From contig JACPUR010000017.1 of the NCBI GenBank assembly GCA_016192135.1, positions 62,001 to 126,000 of the forward strand: 64,000 bases of DNA. Reading direction: 5' to 3'. Positions 18,826-27,848 of the stretch are shown here, one piece after another. This DNA comes from Candidatus Tectomicrobia bacterium (lineage in GTDB: Bacteria > UBA8248). Each line of letters opens with the position of its first letter. The stretch's first letter is position 1. Under the pieces are notes generated by a model, which was not told where the DNA came from, did not search any database, and saw only the letters and a program-made list of their open reading frames with translations. The position numbers and the translations under genes were made by a program.

Positions 18826-19903
18826 GATTGCTCAGCAGGAAGGCGCCCCCGGCGAGGAAGAGGGCGTTCGGCCCCCAGGCGGCCGCCAGGGGCGGGAGCC
18901 GCCCGGCGTGGCCCAGCGAGATCCCGACGTAGAAGATCACCAGGTAGCCCGCCCCGATCAGCACCGCAATCGCCACCCCCAGCGCCAGCCCCGAGCTCCG
19001 GCTCGACCGCAGCGAGAAGGGGACCCCCACCAGCGCCAGCACGAAGCTCACGAAGGGCAGCGAGAGCTTCGCCCACATGTCCACGACGTAGCGGGTGACG
19101 TCCACGCCGCTCCGCTGGAGGGTGCGGATGTAGCGGCGGAGCTCGCGCCAGCTCATCTCGGACGGGTTCTTGCCGGTCTTCTTGAAGTCCTCGGGCCTGT
19201 CGTGGAGCGGGAAGTGGGCCACGGCGAAGCGCTCGTGGCCGATCTCGCCGTCGCCGCCGAAGCGGTACACCGCGCCGTTGCGGAACCGCCACCGGTTCTG
19301 CCCGGCGTCCCACTCGACCCGCTCGGCGTCCACCCGCTGGGTGACCCGGTCATCCGGGCCGAGGCGGAAGAGCGTCACCTTCGTCATGGCATCCTTGGCG
19401 GGGTCGAAATAGGCGATGTTCCAGAAGGTGTTGTCCCCGGAGCGGTACCAGAGCTTGTCCTTGTGGGTGAAGTTTTCCACCGGCTGCTTTTTGATGTGGA
19501 CCCGCCAGATGTAATAGCCGTAGCGGTTGGCGGCGGGGACGACGCTCTCGTGGAGGAAGAACGCCAGGAGGCTGATCGCGAAGCTGGCGGCGAGGAGGGG
19601 GGCGGCCACCTGATAGATGCTGGCCCCGCAGGCGCGCATGGCCACCACCTCGTTCCCCCGGGTGAGGAGGATGAGGCTGAGAATGGAAGCGAGGAGCACA
19701 GTGACCGGGATGGAGAGGAACACCATCTGGGGGATCTTCAGGGCGAAGTAGAGGGCGCCGTCCGTGAGGGCGGCGTTCCGCTCGATGAGGTTGTCCACGT
19801 TCTCGATGAAGTCGGCGATGAGGAAGATGATGATAGCCCCCGCCTGGCAAAGCCCGGCCATCCGGAGGAACTGCAGCAGGACGTAGCGTCGGAGGATGTT
19901 CAC
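18815..19903 (-). CDS. lptG: LPS export ABC transporter permease LptG
   Basis: With LptF forms the inner-membrane channel that extracts LPS for the Lpt bridge, powered by LptB (not in this window). The 362-residue protein starts at a GTG overlapping the lptF stop (GTGA). It has the YjgP/YjgQ layout: three N-terminal TM segments (QAGAIIIFLIADFI; MVFLSIPVTVLLASILSL; APLLAASFAISLLAFFLHE), a periplasmic beta-jellyroll (~120-250) and three C-terminal TM segments ending FLAGGAFLLSNLRS. The downstream order lptF then lptG suggests one minus-strand transcript. Confidence 0.93.
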   Translation of the reverse strand: MNILRRYVLLQFLRMAGLCQAGAIIIFLIADFIENVDNLIERNAALTDGALYFALKIPQMVFLSIPVTVLLASILSLILLTRGNEVVAMRACGASIYQVAAPLLAASFAISLLAFFLHESVVPAANRYGYYIWRVHIKKQPVENFTHKDKLWYRSGDNTFWNIAYFDPAKDAMTKVTLFRLGPDDRVTQRVDAERVEWDAGQNRWRFRNGAVYRFGGDGEIGHERFAVAHFPLHDRPEDFKKTGKNPSEMSWRELRRYIRTLQRSGVDVTRYVVDMWAKLSLPFVSFVLALVGVPFSLRSSRSSGLALGVAIAVLIGAGYLVIFYVGISLGHAGRLPPLAAAWGPNALFLAGGAFLLSNLRS

Positions 19904-21198
19904 GCCGCGGCCCCCGGCTGGAGCCAGCGGGGCAGGCGGATCCTCTCCAGGGCGCGGTCGGCGAGGCCGAAGAGGTCCATCGCCCCGCGCCGGACCACGC
20001 GACGGGCGGCCCAGAGCGCCAGGCCCGCCAGGATCGCGTTGGGGCCCCAGACCGCCACGGCGGGGGGCAGGACGCCGCTCTCGCCCATGCCGTCGGAGAA
20101 CGTGGAGAGGAGGTAATACATCAGGAGCACGGCCAGGCTCAGGGCGAAACCGCCGTGGCGGCCGCTCCGCCGGTTCTGCACCCCCAGGGGCGCTCCCAGG
20201 AAGGCCAGGATGAGGCAGACGAGCGGGGTGGCGAACTTCTTGTGCAGCTCGACCAGCACGGCGTTGTGCTTGACCGAGCCCGGCTCCAGCTCGCCGAGCT
20301 GCCTCCGCAGCTCGGCGATCGGCTGGGCGCGCAGGCCGGTCCGGAAGGCGCGCGTCTCCTGGAGGGTCTGCGTCAGGTCCATGTTGATGTCGTAGGAGGA
20401 GAAACGGAGGATCTGATAGGGGTTGTCCAGGTCCGGGACGGCGGAGGCCTGGGCGGGCGGGGCGGGAGGCGCCTTCCGGGCCAGGGCCTGGGAGGCATTC
20501 CCTCCGGCCCCGGCATTTTTCTTGGCCGGGTCCGAATCGAATTTGTGGAGCGTCCCCTGGGTGAGGTGGAGGATGAGCCGCCGGCTCACGGAGTCGTTCA
20601 CCAGGTAGCCTTCCTCCGCGAAGATGACTTGGGTGTTCTCGGGCTCGCGCGAATCCGAGATAAGGATGCCGCGCATCTTCCGGTCCCGGTCGATCCTGCG
20701 GACGTAGAGGACGATGCCGTCGAAGGCGTCGTTGAAGACCTGCTCGCGGATCTCGAGCGCGGCGGCCCGCGTCTGGAAGATCTCGGATGTAATGGTTTCG
20801 GTCGCCTGCTGGCTCCAGGGGAGGCCGAAGGTCATCAAGGCGGCGCTGGAAGCCGCGGCGATGAGGCCCAGGAGGCCCGCCGGGACGAGCTGGGAGTAGA
20901 GGCTCATCCCCGTCGCGGTCATGGCGATGGACTCGTTGTCGCTCGAAAGGCGGCTGAAGGCCAGGATGCAGGCGATGAGGGCCGCCGCCGGCAGGGCGGC
21001 CAGCAGAAGGACGGGCATCAGGGTGAGCAGGAGCCGTATGACCATGCCCAGGGGCACGCCCTTGCCCACCACGAGGTCCGTGAGCTGAAACATCCGGTTC
21101 AGGAGCAGAACGAAGGTAAGGAGAAACAGGCAGAGGAGAAAATAGGTGAGGATCTCGCCGAAGATGTAGCGGTGAAGTCTCTTCAAGCCATACCCCAT
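19900..21198 (-). CDS. lptF: LPS export ABC transporter permease LptF
   Basis: Partner of LptG. The start is placed at ATG 21198 (MGYGLKRLHRYIFGEILTYF), a typical LptF N-terminus; the open frame further upstream is non-homologous. About 432 residues: N-terminal TM segments, periplasmic jellyroll, then C-terminal TM segments (FATPLVCLILAFLGAPLGVQ). An Ala/Pro-rich insertion around residues 218-255 (KNAGAGGNASQALARKAPP) makes it longer than the usual ~366 residues. It is divergent from waaF across a 178-base gap. Confidence 0.92.
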   Translation of the reverse strand: MGYGLKRLHRYIFGEILTYFLLCLFLLTFVLLLNRMFQLTDLVVGKGVPLGMVIRLLLTLMPVLLLAALPAAALIACILAFSRLSSDNESIAMTATGMSLYSQLVPAGLLGLIAAASSAALMTFGLPWSQQATETITSEIFQTRAAALEIREQVFNDAFDGIVLYVRRIDRDRKMRGILISDSREPENTQVIFAEEGYLVNDSVSRRLILHLTQGTLHKFDSDPAKKNAGAGGNASQALARKAPPAPPAQASAVPDLDNPYQILRFSSYDINMDLTQTLQETRAFRTGLRAQPIAELRRQLGELEPGSVKHNAVLVELHKKFATPLVCLILAFLGAPLGVQNRRSGRHGGFALSLAVLLMYYLLSTFSDGMGESGVLPPAVAVWGPNAILAGLALWAARRVVRRGAMDLFGLADRALERIRLPRWLQPGAAA

Positions 21199-21376
21199 TC
21201 TAATGGTCCGCGCCGCGCCGCCCCATACCCTATACGAGCCGCCGCTGGGATGCAAAACGAATCCCCGTAAGCCTCTGATTGACTGCGTCCCGGGCGGTTG
21301 ATAGCGTGGCCCGTCCGCATGATGGGGGCGGCGCGGGTTTCTTTGTGGTTTTGTGCCGCTCCGCCAGGAGAAGCCG

Positions 21377-22453
21377 ATGGCTCCCGCCGCGGGGGAGATG
21401 AAGGGCCGCCACGCCGTCTTGGCCCCCAGCTGGATTGGGGATACGGCCATGGCCGCCCCTTTCTTCGCCTCCCTGCGGGCGGCTTTTCCCGGCGCCCGGG
21501 TCGAGGCGGTGTGCAGCCCCTGGACGGCGGGCCTCCTCGAGGCCTTCCCCTGGGTGGACGGCGTCCACCGCCTGGGCGGCGCCCAGGGCCGCTGGGCGGG
21601 CGCCTGGGCCCTCCGGCGGCGCCTGGAGGGAGCTGGGGCGGTGTGGCTCCTCCCGAACAGCCTCCGCTCGGCCCTCCTGGCGCGCTGGATCGGCGGCGGG
21701 CGGCGGGTGGGCTACGCCACCGAGGGGCGCGGCTGGCTCCTGACCGATCCGCTGGCGCCCCCGCCCGAGTCCCCGCCCCCCCATCTGGTGGATTATTATC
21801 TGGGGATACTGGAGGGGGCGGGAATCCGCCCCTCGGTGCGCCAAGCCCGGCTCGGGGTGCGGGCCGAGGACGCGCGCGCGGCGGAGCGGCTCCTGGCCGA
21901 GGCGGGGGTGGGGGAAGCCCGGCCCCTGGTGGGGCTCCATCCCGGCGCCTTCTTCGGGGAGTCCAAGACCTGGCCCCCCGAGAATTTCGGCGCCCTGGCC
22001 CGGCGGCTGGCGAAGGAGGCGGGCGCGCGGGTGGTGGTCCTGGGGGGAGCGGGCGAGGCGGAGGCGGCCGCCAGGCTGTGCCGGGAGGCGGGAGACGCGG
22101 CCGTGAACCTCGCCGGGCGCGACCGCCTCAGAATCCTCCCCGCCCTGCTGGAGCGGCTCGACGCCTTCGTGTCGGGCGACACGGGGCCGCTGCACGTGGC
22201 GGCCCTCGTGGGGACGCCTTCGGCGGCGCTCTTCGGCCCGACCGATCCCCGGCGCACGGCCCCCCGCGGAGCGAACCATCGCGTGATCCGGCGGGAGATC
22301 GAGTGCAGCCCCTGCTTCGAGCGGACCTGCCCGCTGGGGCACCACCGCTGCATGCGGGAGATCGCGCCCGAGCGGGTGGCGGCGGAGGTCATGGCCCTGC
22401 TGGCGGCGGGGCGGGAGGCGGGGCTCCCGGCGCGGGGAGAGGAGAGCGGGTGA
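21377..22453 (+). CDS. waaF: LPS heptosyltransferase II (GT9)
   Basis: Adds the second heptose to the inner core from ADP-heptose. ATG 21377 follows AGGAG at a six-base distance; an in-frame GTG at 21353 is a poorer start. The 358-residue protein begins with APSWIGDTAMAAPFFASLRA and contains LHPGAFFGESKTWPPENFG and the C-terminal donor motif SGDTGPLHVAALVGTPSAALFG. It heads the heptose block (gmhB, hldA, hldC, waaC) with 4-base overlaps. The WaaF rather than WaaC assignment rests on the N-terminal WIGDTAMA motif and gene order. Confidence 0.88.
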   Translation: MAPAAGEMKGRHAVLAPSWIGDTAMAAPFFASLRAAFPGARVEAVCSPWTAGLLEAFPWVDGVHRLGGAQGRWAGAWALRRRLEGAGAVWLLPNSLRSALLARWIGGGRRVGYATEGRGWLLTDPLAPPPESPPPHLVDYYLGILEGAGIRPSVRQARLGVRAEDARAAERLLAEAGVGEARPLVGLHPGAFFGESKTWPPENFGALARRLAKEAGARVVVLGGAGEAEAAARLCREAGDAAVNLAGRDRLRILPALLERLDAFVSGDTGPLHVAALVGTPSAALFGPTDPRRTAPRGANHRVIRREIECSPCFERTCPLGHHRCMREIAPERVAAEVMALLAAGREAGLPARGEESG

Positions 22454-23055
22454 GCGGCCGGCCGGCGGTCTTCTTCGATCGGGACGGGACATTGAACGTC
22501 GACGTGGGCTACGTGACCCACCTCGACGACTTCAAGCTCCTGCCGCGCGCGGCGGCGGCGGTGCGCATGGTGAACGAGGCGGGGTGGCTGGCCATTCTCG
22601 CCACCAACCAGGCGGGCGCGGCCCGGAAGTATTTCCCCGAATGGATGATCGGGAAGGTGCATGAGAAGCTCGCGCGGGAGCTGGCCAGCCGCGGGGCGCG
22701 GCTGGACGCGCTCCACTACTGCCCGCACCTCCCGGACGCCGAGGAGGCCGCCTTCCGGGCCGAGTGCCGGATGCGGAAGCCCCTCCCGGGGATGCTGCTC
22801 AAGGCGGCCGAGGACCTGGACGTGGACCTGGCGCGATCGTTCATGCTGGGGGACAAGTACTCCGACCTCGAGGCGGGCTGGGCGGCCGGCTGCCGCTCCG
22901 TTCTGCTCCTGACGGGCTACGGCCGGGGGGAGCGCGAGCTCCGGGGGAAGAGCTGGCCCCGCCCGCCCGACCTCGTCGCCGAGGACGCCTACCACGCGGT
23001 GGAGATGATCCTGGAGAACGCCGGGTGCGGGAAGGCGGGGAAGGAGCGCGCATGA
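22450..23055 (+). CDS. gmhB: D-glycero-beta-D-manno-heptose 1,7-bisphosphate 7-phosphatase
   Basis: HAD-superfamily phosphatase in ADP-heptose synthesis. GTG 22450 overlaps the waaF stop. The 201-residue protein has the nucleophile motif FFDRDGTLN (Asp10, Asp12), ATNQAG, the metal-loop segment YCPHLPDAEEAA...ECRMRKP and MLGDKYSDLEAGWAAG. Oddity: the zinc loop of the family ends C-x-C-R-K-P, but here the last Cys is Met (ECRMRKP), so one zinc ligand appears to be lost. Confidence 0.92.
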   Translation: MSGRPAVFFDRDGTLNVDVGYVTHLDDFKLLPRAAAAVRMVNEAGWLAILATNQAGAARKYFPEWMIGKVHEKLARELASRGARLDALHYCPHLPDAEEAAFRAECRMRKPLPGMLLKAAEDLDVDLARSFMLGDKYSDLEAGWAAGCRSVLLLTGYGRGERELRGKSWPRPPDLVAEDAYHAVEMILENAGCGKAGKERA

Positions 23056-24041
23056 GCGGACGTCTGGCGGGCTACCTCAAGCGCTTTCCCTCGCTCCGGG
23101 TGGCGGTGGTGGGGGACTACATCGCGGACGAGTTCATCTACGGGAACACCTCCCGCATCAGCCGCGAGGCTCCGGTGCTCGTCCTGGACTTCCAGCGGCG
23201 CGAGATCATCCCCGGCGGGGGCGGGAACGCGGCCATGAACGCCGCCGCGCTCGGGGGCAAGGTGACGGCGGTCGGGGCCCTGGGGGACGGCGGCGCGGGC
23301 CGCGGCCTCTGCGAGGCGTTCAAGCGCCGCCGGATCGGGACCGATCTTCTCTTCGCCGATCCCCTGCGCGTGACGCCGACCAAAATGCGCATCCTGGCCG
23401 GGGGGCGCAACACCGCGCGCCAGCAGGTCATCCGCGTGGACCACGAGAAGCGCCTCCCGCTCGATCCCGGCACGGAGGCCAAGGTCGCCGCCGCCATCGC
23501 CAGGCTCGCGGAGGGCGGGGCGGACGCCATCATCGTCTCGGACTACGGCCTGGGGGTGGTGACCCCCGCCGTCCGGGAGGCGGCCCAGGAGGCGGCCCGG
23601 CGGATCGTCGTGACGGTGGACAGCCGCTACGCCGGGGACAGCTTCCGGGGGGTCACGGCGATCACCCCCAACGAGGAGGAGGTCGAAACCCTGCTGGGCT
23701 ACTGGCCCGAGGGCGAGAAGCTGGACGCGGCGGGGGCGGCGCTGCTCGAGCGCACGGGGGCGCGCGGGGTGCTCATCACCCGGGGCTCCCAGGGCATGAG
23801 CCTCTTCGAGCGCGGGGCGCCCCGCCGGGACATCCCCATCTACGGGACGGACGAGGTGGCCGACGTGACCGGGGCGGGGGACACCGTCATCGCGGCCTTC
23901 ACCCTTTCCCTCGCGGCGGGGGCCTCGATGGCGGAGGCGGCCGAGATCGCCAACCGCGCCGCCGGCCTGGTGGTGATGAAGATGGGGACGGCCGTGGTGG
24001 AGGCGGAGGAGCTGGCGGGGGCCCTGGAGGACGCGCCGTGA
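23052..24041 (+). CDS. hldA: D-beta-D-heptose 7-phosphate kinase (HldE kinase half, separate gene)
   Basis: PfkB-family kinase that makes heptose 1,7-bisphosphate. The 329-residue protein starts at ATG 23052 (ATGA overlap with gmhB). It shows IPGGGGNAAMNAAALGG (substrate-binding glycine motif), ITPNEEEVETLLGY and DVTGAGDTVIAAF with the catalytic Asp. It corresponds to the N-terminal domain of bifunctional HldE; the adenylyltransferase is the next gene, in a GTGA overlap. Confidence 0.93.
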   Translation: MSGRLAGYLKRFPSLRVAVVGDYIADEFIYGNTSRISREAPVLVLDFQRREIIPGGGGNAAMNAAALGGKVTAVGALGDGGAGRGLCEAFKRRRIGTDLLFADPLRVTPTKMRILAGGRNTARQQVIRVDHEKRLPLDPGTEAKVAAAIARLAEGGADAIIVSDYGLGVVTPAVREAAQEAARRIVVTVDSRYAGDSFRGVTAITPNEEEVETLLGYWPEGEKLDAAGAALLERTGARGVLITRGSQGMSLFERGAPRRDIPIYGTDEVADVTGAGDTVIAAFTLSLAAGASMAEAAEIANRAAGLVVMKMGTAVVEAEELAGALEDAP

Positions 24042-24541
24042 GGGGCGCCCAGGACTCCTGCGCGGGGAAGCTCCGGACGCTTGAGGCGCTCCGGGCGGAG
24101 ACGGAGCGGCTGAAGGCGGAGGGCAAGCGGGTCGTCTTCGCGAACGGCTGCTTCGACATCCTCCACGTGGGGCACGTGCGCTACCTACGGGAGGCCCGGG
24201 CGCTCGGGGACGCGCTGGTGGTGGCCGTGAACAGCGACGCCTCGGCCCGCAGGCTCAAGGGGGAGGGCAGGCCCTTCACGCCGGAGGCCGATCGGCTGGA
24301 GCTGCTCGCCTGCCTGGAGCCGGTGGACTATCTCCTGCTCTTCGACGAGACGGACGTCTCGCGCCTCCTTCTCGCCCTCAAGCCCCACGTCCACGCCAAG
24401 GGAACCGACTACACCGCCGAGACCGTGCCCGAGCGGGAGACGGTGCGGAGCTACGGGGGGGAGGTGGCCATCTGCGGGGACCCCATGGACCGTTCCTCGA
24501 CCGGCATCGCCGCGCGCCTGGGGGGACGCCCCCTCCGATGA
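24038..24541 (+). CDS. hldC: D-beta-D-heptose 1-phosphate adenylyltransferase (HldE second half, separate gene)
   Basis: Cytidylyltransferase-like nucleotidyltransferase giving ADP-D-glycero-beta-D-manno-heptose. The 167-residue product begins at GTG 24038. It contains the HxGH motif (FANGCFDILHVGHVRYL), VAVNSDASARRLKGEGRP and a C-terminal GDPMDRSSTGI in place of the usual family motif near S-T-T. It is split from the kinase as in HldA/HldC systems. GmhA and the epimerase HldD are not in the window. Confidence 0.93.
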   Translation: MRGAQDSCAGKLRTLEALRAETERLKAEGKRVVFANGCFDILHVGHVRYLREARALGDALVVAVNSDASARRLKGEGRPFTPEADRLELLACLEPVDYLLLFDETDVSRLLLALKPHVHAKGTDYTAETVPERETVRSYGGEVAICGDPMDRSSTGIAARLGGRPLR

Positions 24542-25599
24542 GCCGCCGCGTCCTGATCATCCGGCTCGGGGCGGTGGGCGACGTGGTGCACGCCCTGCCC
24601 CTGGCCTCCGCCATCCGTGACGCCTGGCCGGACGCGCGCATCGCCTGGGCGGCCGAGCCCAGCCCGAGCCGCCTCCTCCAGGGCAACCCCGACCTGGACG
24701 AGGTGCTGACCGTGGACACCCGGGCCTGGCGGCGCAAGCTGCCGGCCGGGGGCTTCGCGGTCATGCGCCGGGATCTCGGGGCGATCCGGCGGCTTGAGGC
24801 CGACGTGGCCATCGACGCCCAAGGGCTGCTCAAGAGCGGCTTCCTGGCCTGGGCGTCGGGCGCGGGCACGCGGGTGGGCTTCGAGCACCGCGCCTGCCGC
24901 GAGGGAATGAACGTCCTCTTCACCAACCGCCAGGCGCTCCTTCCGACCCATCCCCATCACGTCGTGGAGAAGAACCTCCGCCTGCTCGAGCCGCTGGGCA
25001 TCCCGATACCGCCGCCCGAGGCGCGCCGCTTCCCGCTTCACGAGCGGCCGGAGGAGAGGGAAACGGCCGAGGCCTTCCTGCGCCGGGAGGGGCTCCTCGG
25101 CCGGCGCCCTCTCCTCGTCATGCACCCGGGCGCCGGCTGGCCGACCAAGCGCTGGGCGCCGGAGCGCTTCGCCGCGCTGGGGGACGCCTGGCGGGAAGAA
25201 AGCGGCGGGGGCGTGCTCCTCACCTGGGGCCCCAGCGAGGAAGCGAGCGTGCGCGAGGTGGCCTCCGCCATGCGGACGGGGGCCGCCGTCGCGCCCGAAA
25301 CCGGCATCCGCGAGATGACCGCCCTCATCCGGCGGGGGGACTGCTTCGCGGGGGGCGACACGGGCCCCACCCACCTGGCCGCCGCCCTGGGGCTTCCGTG
25401 CCTGGCCGTCATGGGGCCGACCGATCCGGTGCGCAACGGCCCCTGGGGGCCCGGCCACAAGGTCCTCCATCGCCGCCTGGCCTGCAGCGACTGCTACGGG
25501 CGCTCCTGCCCGGACATCGAGTGCCTGGACCGGATCGGGGCGGAGGAGGCCGCGCGGGGGCTTCTTGCGCTTTGGAAAACCCATGAAAAATACCGCTAA
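24538..25599 (+). CDS. waaC: LPS heptosyltransferase I (GT9)
   Basis: Adds the first heptose to Kdo. The 353-residue protein starts at ATG 24538 in a 4-base overlap. It has RVLIIRLGAVGDVVHALPLA (typical WaaC N-terminus), AIDAQGLLKSGFLAW, MHPGAGWPTKRWAPERFA and the donor motif GGDTGPTHLAAALGLP. The cysteine-containing tail ACSDCYGRSCPDIECL recalls the GT9 C-terminal Cys cluster. Confidence 0.9.
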   Translation: MSRRVLIIRLGAVGDVVHALPLASAIRDAWPDARIAWAAEPSPSRLLQGNPDLDEVLTVDTRAWRRKLPAGGFAVMRRDLGAIRRLEADVAIDAQGLLKSGFLAWASGAGTRVGFEHRACREGMNVLFTNRQALLPTHPHHVVEKNLRLLEPLGIPIPPPEARRFPLHERPEERETAEAFLRREGLLGRRPLLVMHPGAGWPTKRWAPERFAALGDAWREESGGGVLLTWGPSEEASVREVASAMRTGAAVAPETGIREMTALIRRGDCFAGGDTGPTHLAAALGLPCLAVMGPTDPVRNGPWGPGHKVLHRRLACSDCYGRSCPDIECLDRIGAEEAARGLLALWKTHEKYR

Positions 25600-25724
25600 A
25601 TGTGCCAGAATAAGGATGCGTGGCCGCATAAGTAGTTGAAAGATAAGATGTTGATTGGTTTCCCTTCCGGCCGGGACGCCGGGAGCCGCCATTTTGGACG
25701 CGAATATCCGAGGAGAGAGCAAAG

Positions 25725-25922
25725 ATGGCGATCGACAAGGAGCTTTTGGAGATCCTCGCTTGCCCGGTGAGCAAGAAGCCGCTGGAGTTGAGCGCGGACG
25801 AGAACTTCCTGATCTGCCGGGAGTCGAAGCTCGTCTACCGGATCGAGGACGGCATTCCCGTCATGCTCGTGGACGAGGCCATTCCGCTCGACGAGTGGGA
25901 AAAGTCGCAGTCAAAGGGCTGA
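25725..25922 (+). CDS. Trm112-family (YcaR/UPF0434) small protein
   Basis: A 65-residue protein behind GAGGAGAG, with the Trm112 pattern LLEILACPVSKKPLEL...LICRESKLVYRIEDGIPVML and an acidic end (DEAIPLDEWEKS). In eukaryotes Trm112 activates methyltransferases; in bacteria YcaR is often encoded beside lpxK, kdsB or other LPS genes, and its role is unclear. The first zinc-knuckle C-P-x-C is C-P-V-S here, and only one later Cys is left, so zinc binding is doubtful. Its stop shares a base with the next start (TGATG). Confidence 0.85.
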   Translation: MAIDKELLEILACPVSKKPLELSADENFLICRESKLVYRIEDGIPVMLVDEAIPLDEWEKSQSKG

Positions 25923-26743
25923 TGGCCGTGTCCGGGGTGGCGGAGCGCCCCGTGGGCGCGGAGGCGGGCGCGGGGGCGGCTCCCGGCCGGGCGGCCCTGA
26001 GCGTGGCCATCGTCACGCGAGACGAGGCCGCCCGCGTCATTCCCTGCCTCGAGAGCGCCGCCTGGGCCGACGAGATCGTGGTGGTGGACAGCGGCAGCTC
26101 GGACGGCACCCAGGAGCTCTGCCGTGCGCGCGGCGCCGTGGTCCTCGAGCGCCCCTGGGGAGGCTACGCCGCCCAGAAGAACCTCGCCCTGGGAGAAGCG
26201 CGCCATCCCTGGGTTCTCAGCCTCGACGCTGACGAGCGGGTGACGGAGGAGCTCAAGGCGCAGATCCTCCAAGTCCTCGCCGCGGACGGCCCCTGCGACG
26301 GCTACCGCATGCCCCGTAAAAACATCTTCTTCGGCAAGTGGCTCCGCCGCGGCGACTTCTGGCCCGACCACCAGATCCGCCTCTTCCGGAAGGCCCGGGG
26401 CCGGTTCAGCGATAAGGCCGTCCATGAGTCGGTGGAGGTGGAGGGCCGGGTGGGGGAGCTGACCGCCCCCCTCGAGCACCGGAGCTACGAGCGGCTGGAG
26501 GAGTACTTCGCCCGCCAGGTCCGGTACGCGGCGCTGGCGGCGGAAGAACGGTCCGGGCAGGCCGGGGCCGTCCGCCTTCGCGACCTCCTCCTCCGCCCCG
26601 CGGGGCGGTTCGCGAAGGGCTATGTGCTAAAGGGCGGCTGGCGGGACGGGATCGAGGGTTTCATCGCCGCGGCCGGGGGGGCCTTCTATGTCTTCATGCG
26701 GACCGCCTTCCTGTGGGAGAGGCGCCGGGGGACGCGTGGCTAG
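25922..26743 (+). CDS. Family 2 glycosyltransferase, WaaE/KdtX-like LPS core enzyme
   Basis: The 273-residue protein starts at ATG 25922 in the TGATG junction. GT-A fold markers are LSVAIVTRDEAARVIPCLES, IVVVDSGSSDGTQELC, GGYAAQKNLAL and the DxD SLDADERV; the second half contains IRLFRKARGRFSDKAVHESV. WaaE-type enzymes add a beta-1,4-linked glucose to heptose I. Similarity in length, motifs and context supports an inner-core hexosyltransferase. The sugar specificity is not readable. Confidence 0.82.
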   Translation: MAVSGVAERPVGAEAGAGAAPGRAALSVAIVTRDEAARVIPCLESAAWADEIVVVDSGSSDGTQELCRARGAVVLERPWGGYAAQKNLALGEARHPWVLSLDADERVTEELKAQILQVLAADGPCDGYRMPRKNIFFGKWLRRGDFWPDHQIRLFRKARGRFSDKAVHESVEVEGRVGELTAPLEHRSYERLEEYFARQVRYAALAAEERSGQAGAVRLRDLLLRPAGRFAKGYVLKGGWRDGIEGFIAAAGGAFYVFMRTAFLWERRRGTRG

Positions 26744-26744
26744 G

Positions 26745-27848
26745 ATGCTGCGGGTGATCCATACCGAGGCCTCCCCCGGCTGGGGCGGCCAGGAGAAGCG
26801 GATCCTGCTGGAGGCCGTCTCCCTCCGGGAGCGGGGCCACCGCGTCCTCCTGATCGGCCAGCCCGGGAGCCTTCTCCGGCGGGAGGCGGAGCGGGCCGGG
26901 GTGCCCTTCCGCCCCGTGCGGATGCGCTTCGTCTCCGACCCGGCCGCGCTCTGGGGCTTCCTGCGCGCCTTCCGCGAGGAGCGGCCCGACATCGTCCACA
27001 CCCACAGCAGCAAGGACAGCTGGCTGGCGGGGCTGGCGGGAAGACTCCTGGGCCTCACCGTCGTCCGCACCCGCCACGTCTCCATCCCCGTGAGCGGGCA
27101 CAGGCTCAACCTCGCCTACCGGCTCCCCCACCTCGTGATGACCACGGCGGAGCGCATCCGGGGGATGCTGGTGGAGGGGGGGTTCTGCGACGGGGCGCGC
27201 GTGAAGGTGCTGCCCACGGGCGTGGACCTCGCGCGCTTCCGCGAGGGCATCCCGCCCAAGCTCTTCCGGGAGGAGATGGGCCTGGCGGAGGGCGTCCCGG
27301 CCGTGGGCATCGTGGCCCAGCTCCGCAAGAGCAAGGGGCACGAGCACTTCCTCGAGGCGGCCCGCCTCCTGCGGCAGCAGGGCGCCGCCGCCCGCTTCTT
27401 CGTGGTGGGGGACGGCCACTGGCGCGACATCTTCTGCGAGGAGGCCCGCCGCCTCGGGGTGCTGGACGGGACGGTTTCTTTCCTCGGCTACCGGGAGGAC
27501 ATCCCCGAGGTGATGGCCGGGCTCGACCTGCTCGTCATCGCCTCGACGCGCACCGAGGGCATCCCCCAGGTGGCGCTCCAGGCCATGGCGATGGGGCTCC
27601 CCGTCGTGGGGACGGACGTCGGCGGGGTGCCCGAGGTGCTCCTGCCCTCGGGGGCGGGGGTGGTGGTGCCGGTGGGGAATCCCCCGGCCCTCGCCGCCGC
27701 CGTGCGGGAGTTGCTCGAAGATCCGGCGCGGCGCGCCCGGATGGGTGAAGCCGGCCGGGTCTTCGCGCGGGAGCGGCATTCCCTCGAGCGGATGCTGGAG
27801 GAGACGGTCCACGCCTACGAGGAGGTGCTCGCCGCGTGCGCCCGCTGA
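26745..27848 (+). CDS. Family 4 glycosyltransferase (core/O-antigen)
   Basis: The start is taken at ATG 26745, right after the stop of the preceding gene; a GTG at 26736 is possible. The 367-residue GT-B protein has the N-terminal glycine-rich ASPGWGGQEKRILLEAVSL, HTHSSKDSWLAGLAGRLLG, the mid-protein PTGVDLARF and the C-terminal E-x7-E region STRTEGIPQVALQAMAMGLP. Acceptor and donor are unknown. It is adjacent and similar in plan to the following GT4. Confidence 0.82.
   Translation: MLRVIHTEASPGWGGQEKRILLEAVSLRERGHRVLLIGQPGSLLRREAERAGVPFRPVRMRFVSDPAALWGFLRAFREERPDIVHTHSSKDSWLAGLAGRLLGLTVVRTRHVSIPVSGHRLNLAYRLPHLVMTTAERIRGMLVEGGFCDGARVKVLPTGVDLARFREGIPPKLFREEMGLAEGVPAVGIVAQLRKSKGHEHFLEAARLLRQQGAAARFFVVGDGHWRDIFCEEARRLGVLDGTVSFLGYREDIPEVMAGLDLLVIASTRTEGIPQVALQAMAMGLPVVGTDVGGVPEVLLPSGAGVVVPVGNPPALAAAVRELLEDPARRARMGEAGRVFARERHSLERMLEETVHAYEEVLAACAR

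Noticed and set aside
26736-26744. GTG 26736 as start of the GT4 gene
   Set aside because: It would overlap the preceding stop with only three bases to the G-run; ATG 26745 gives a cleaner start, though the difference is three residues.
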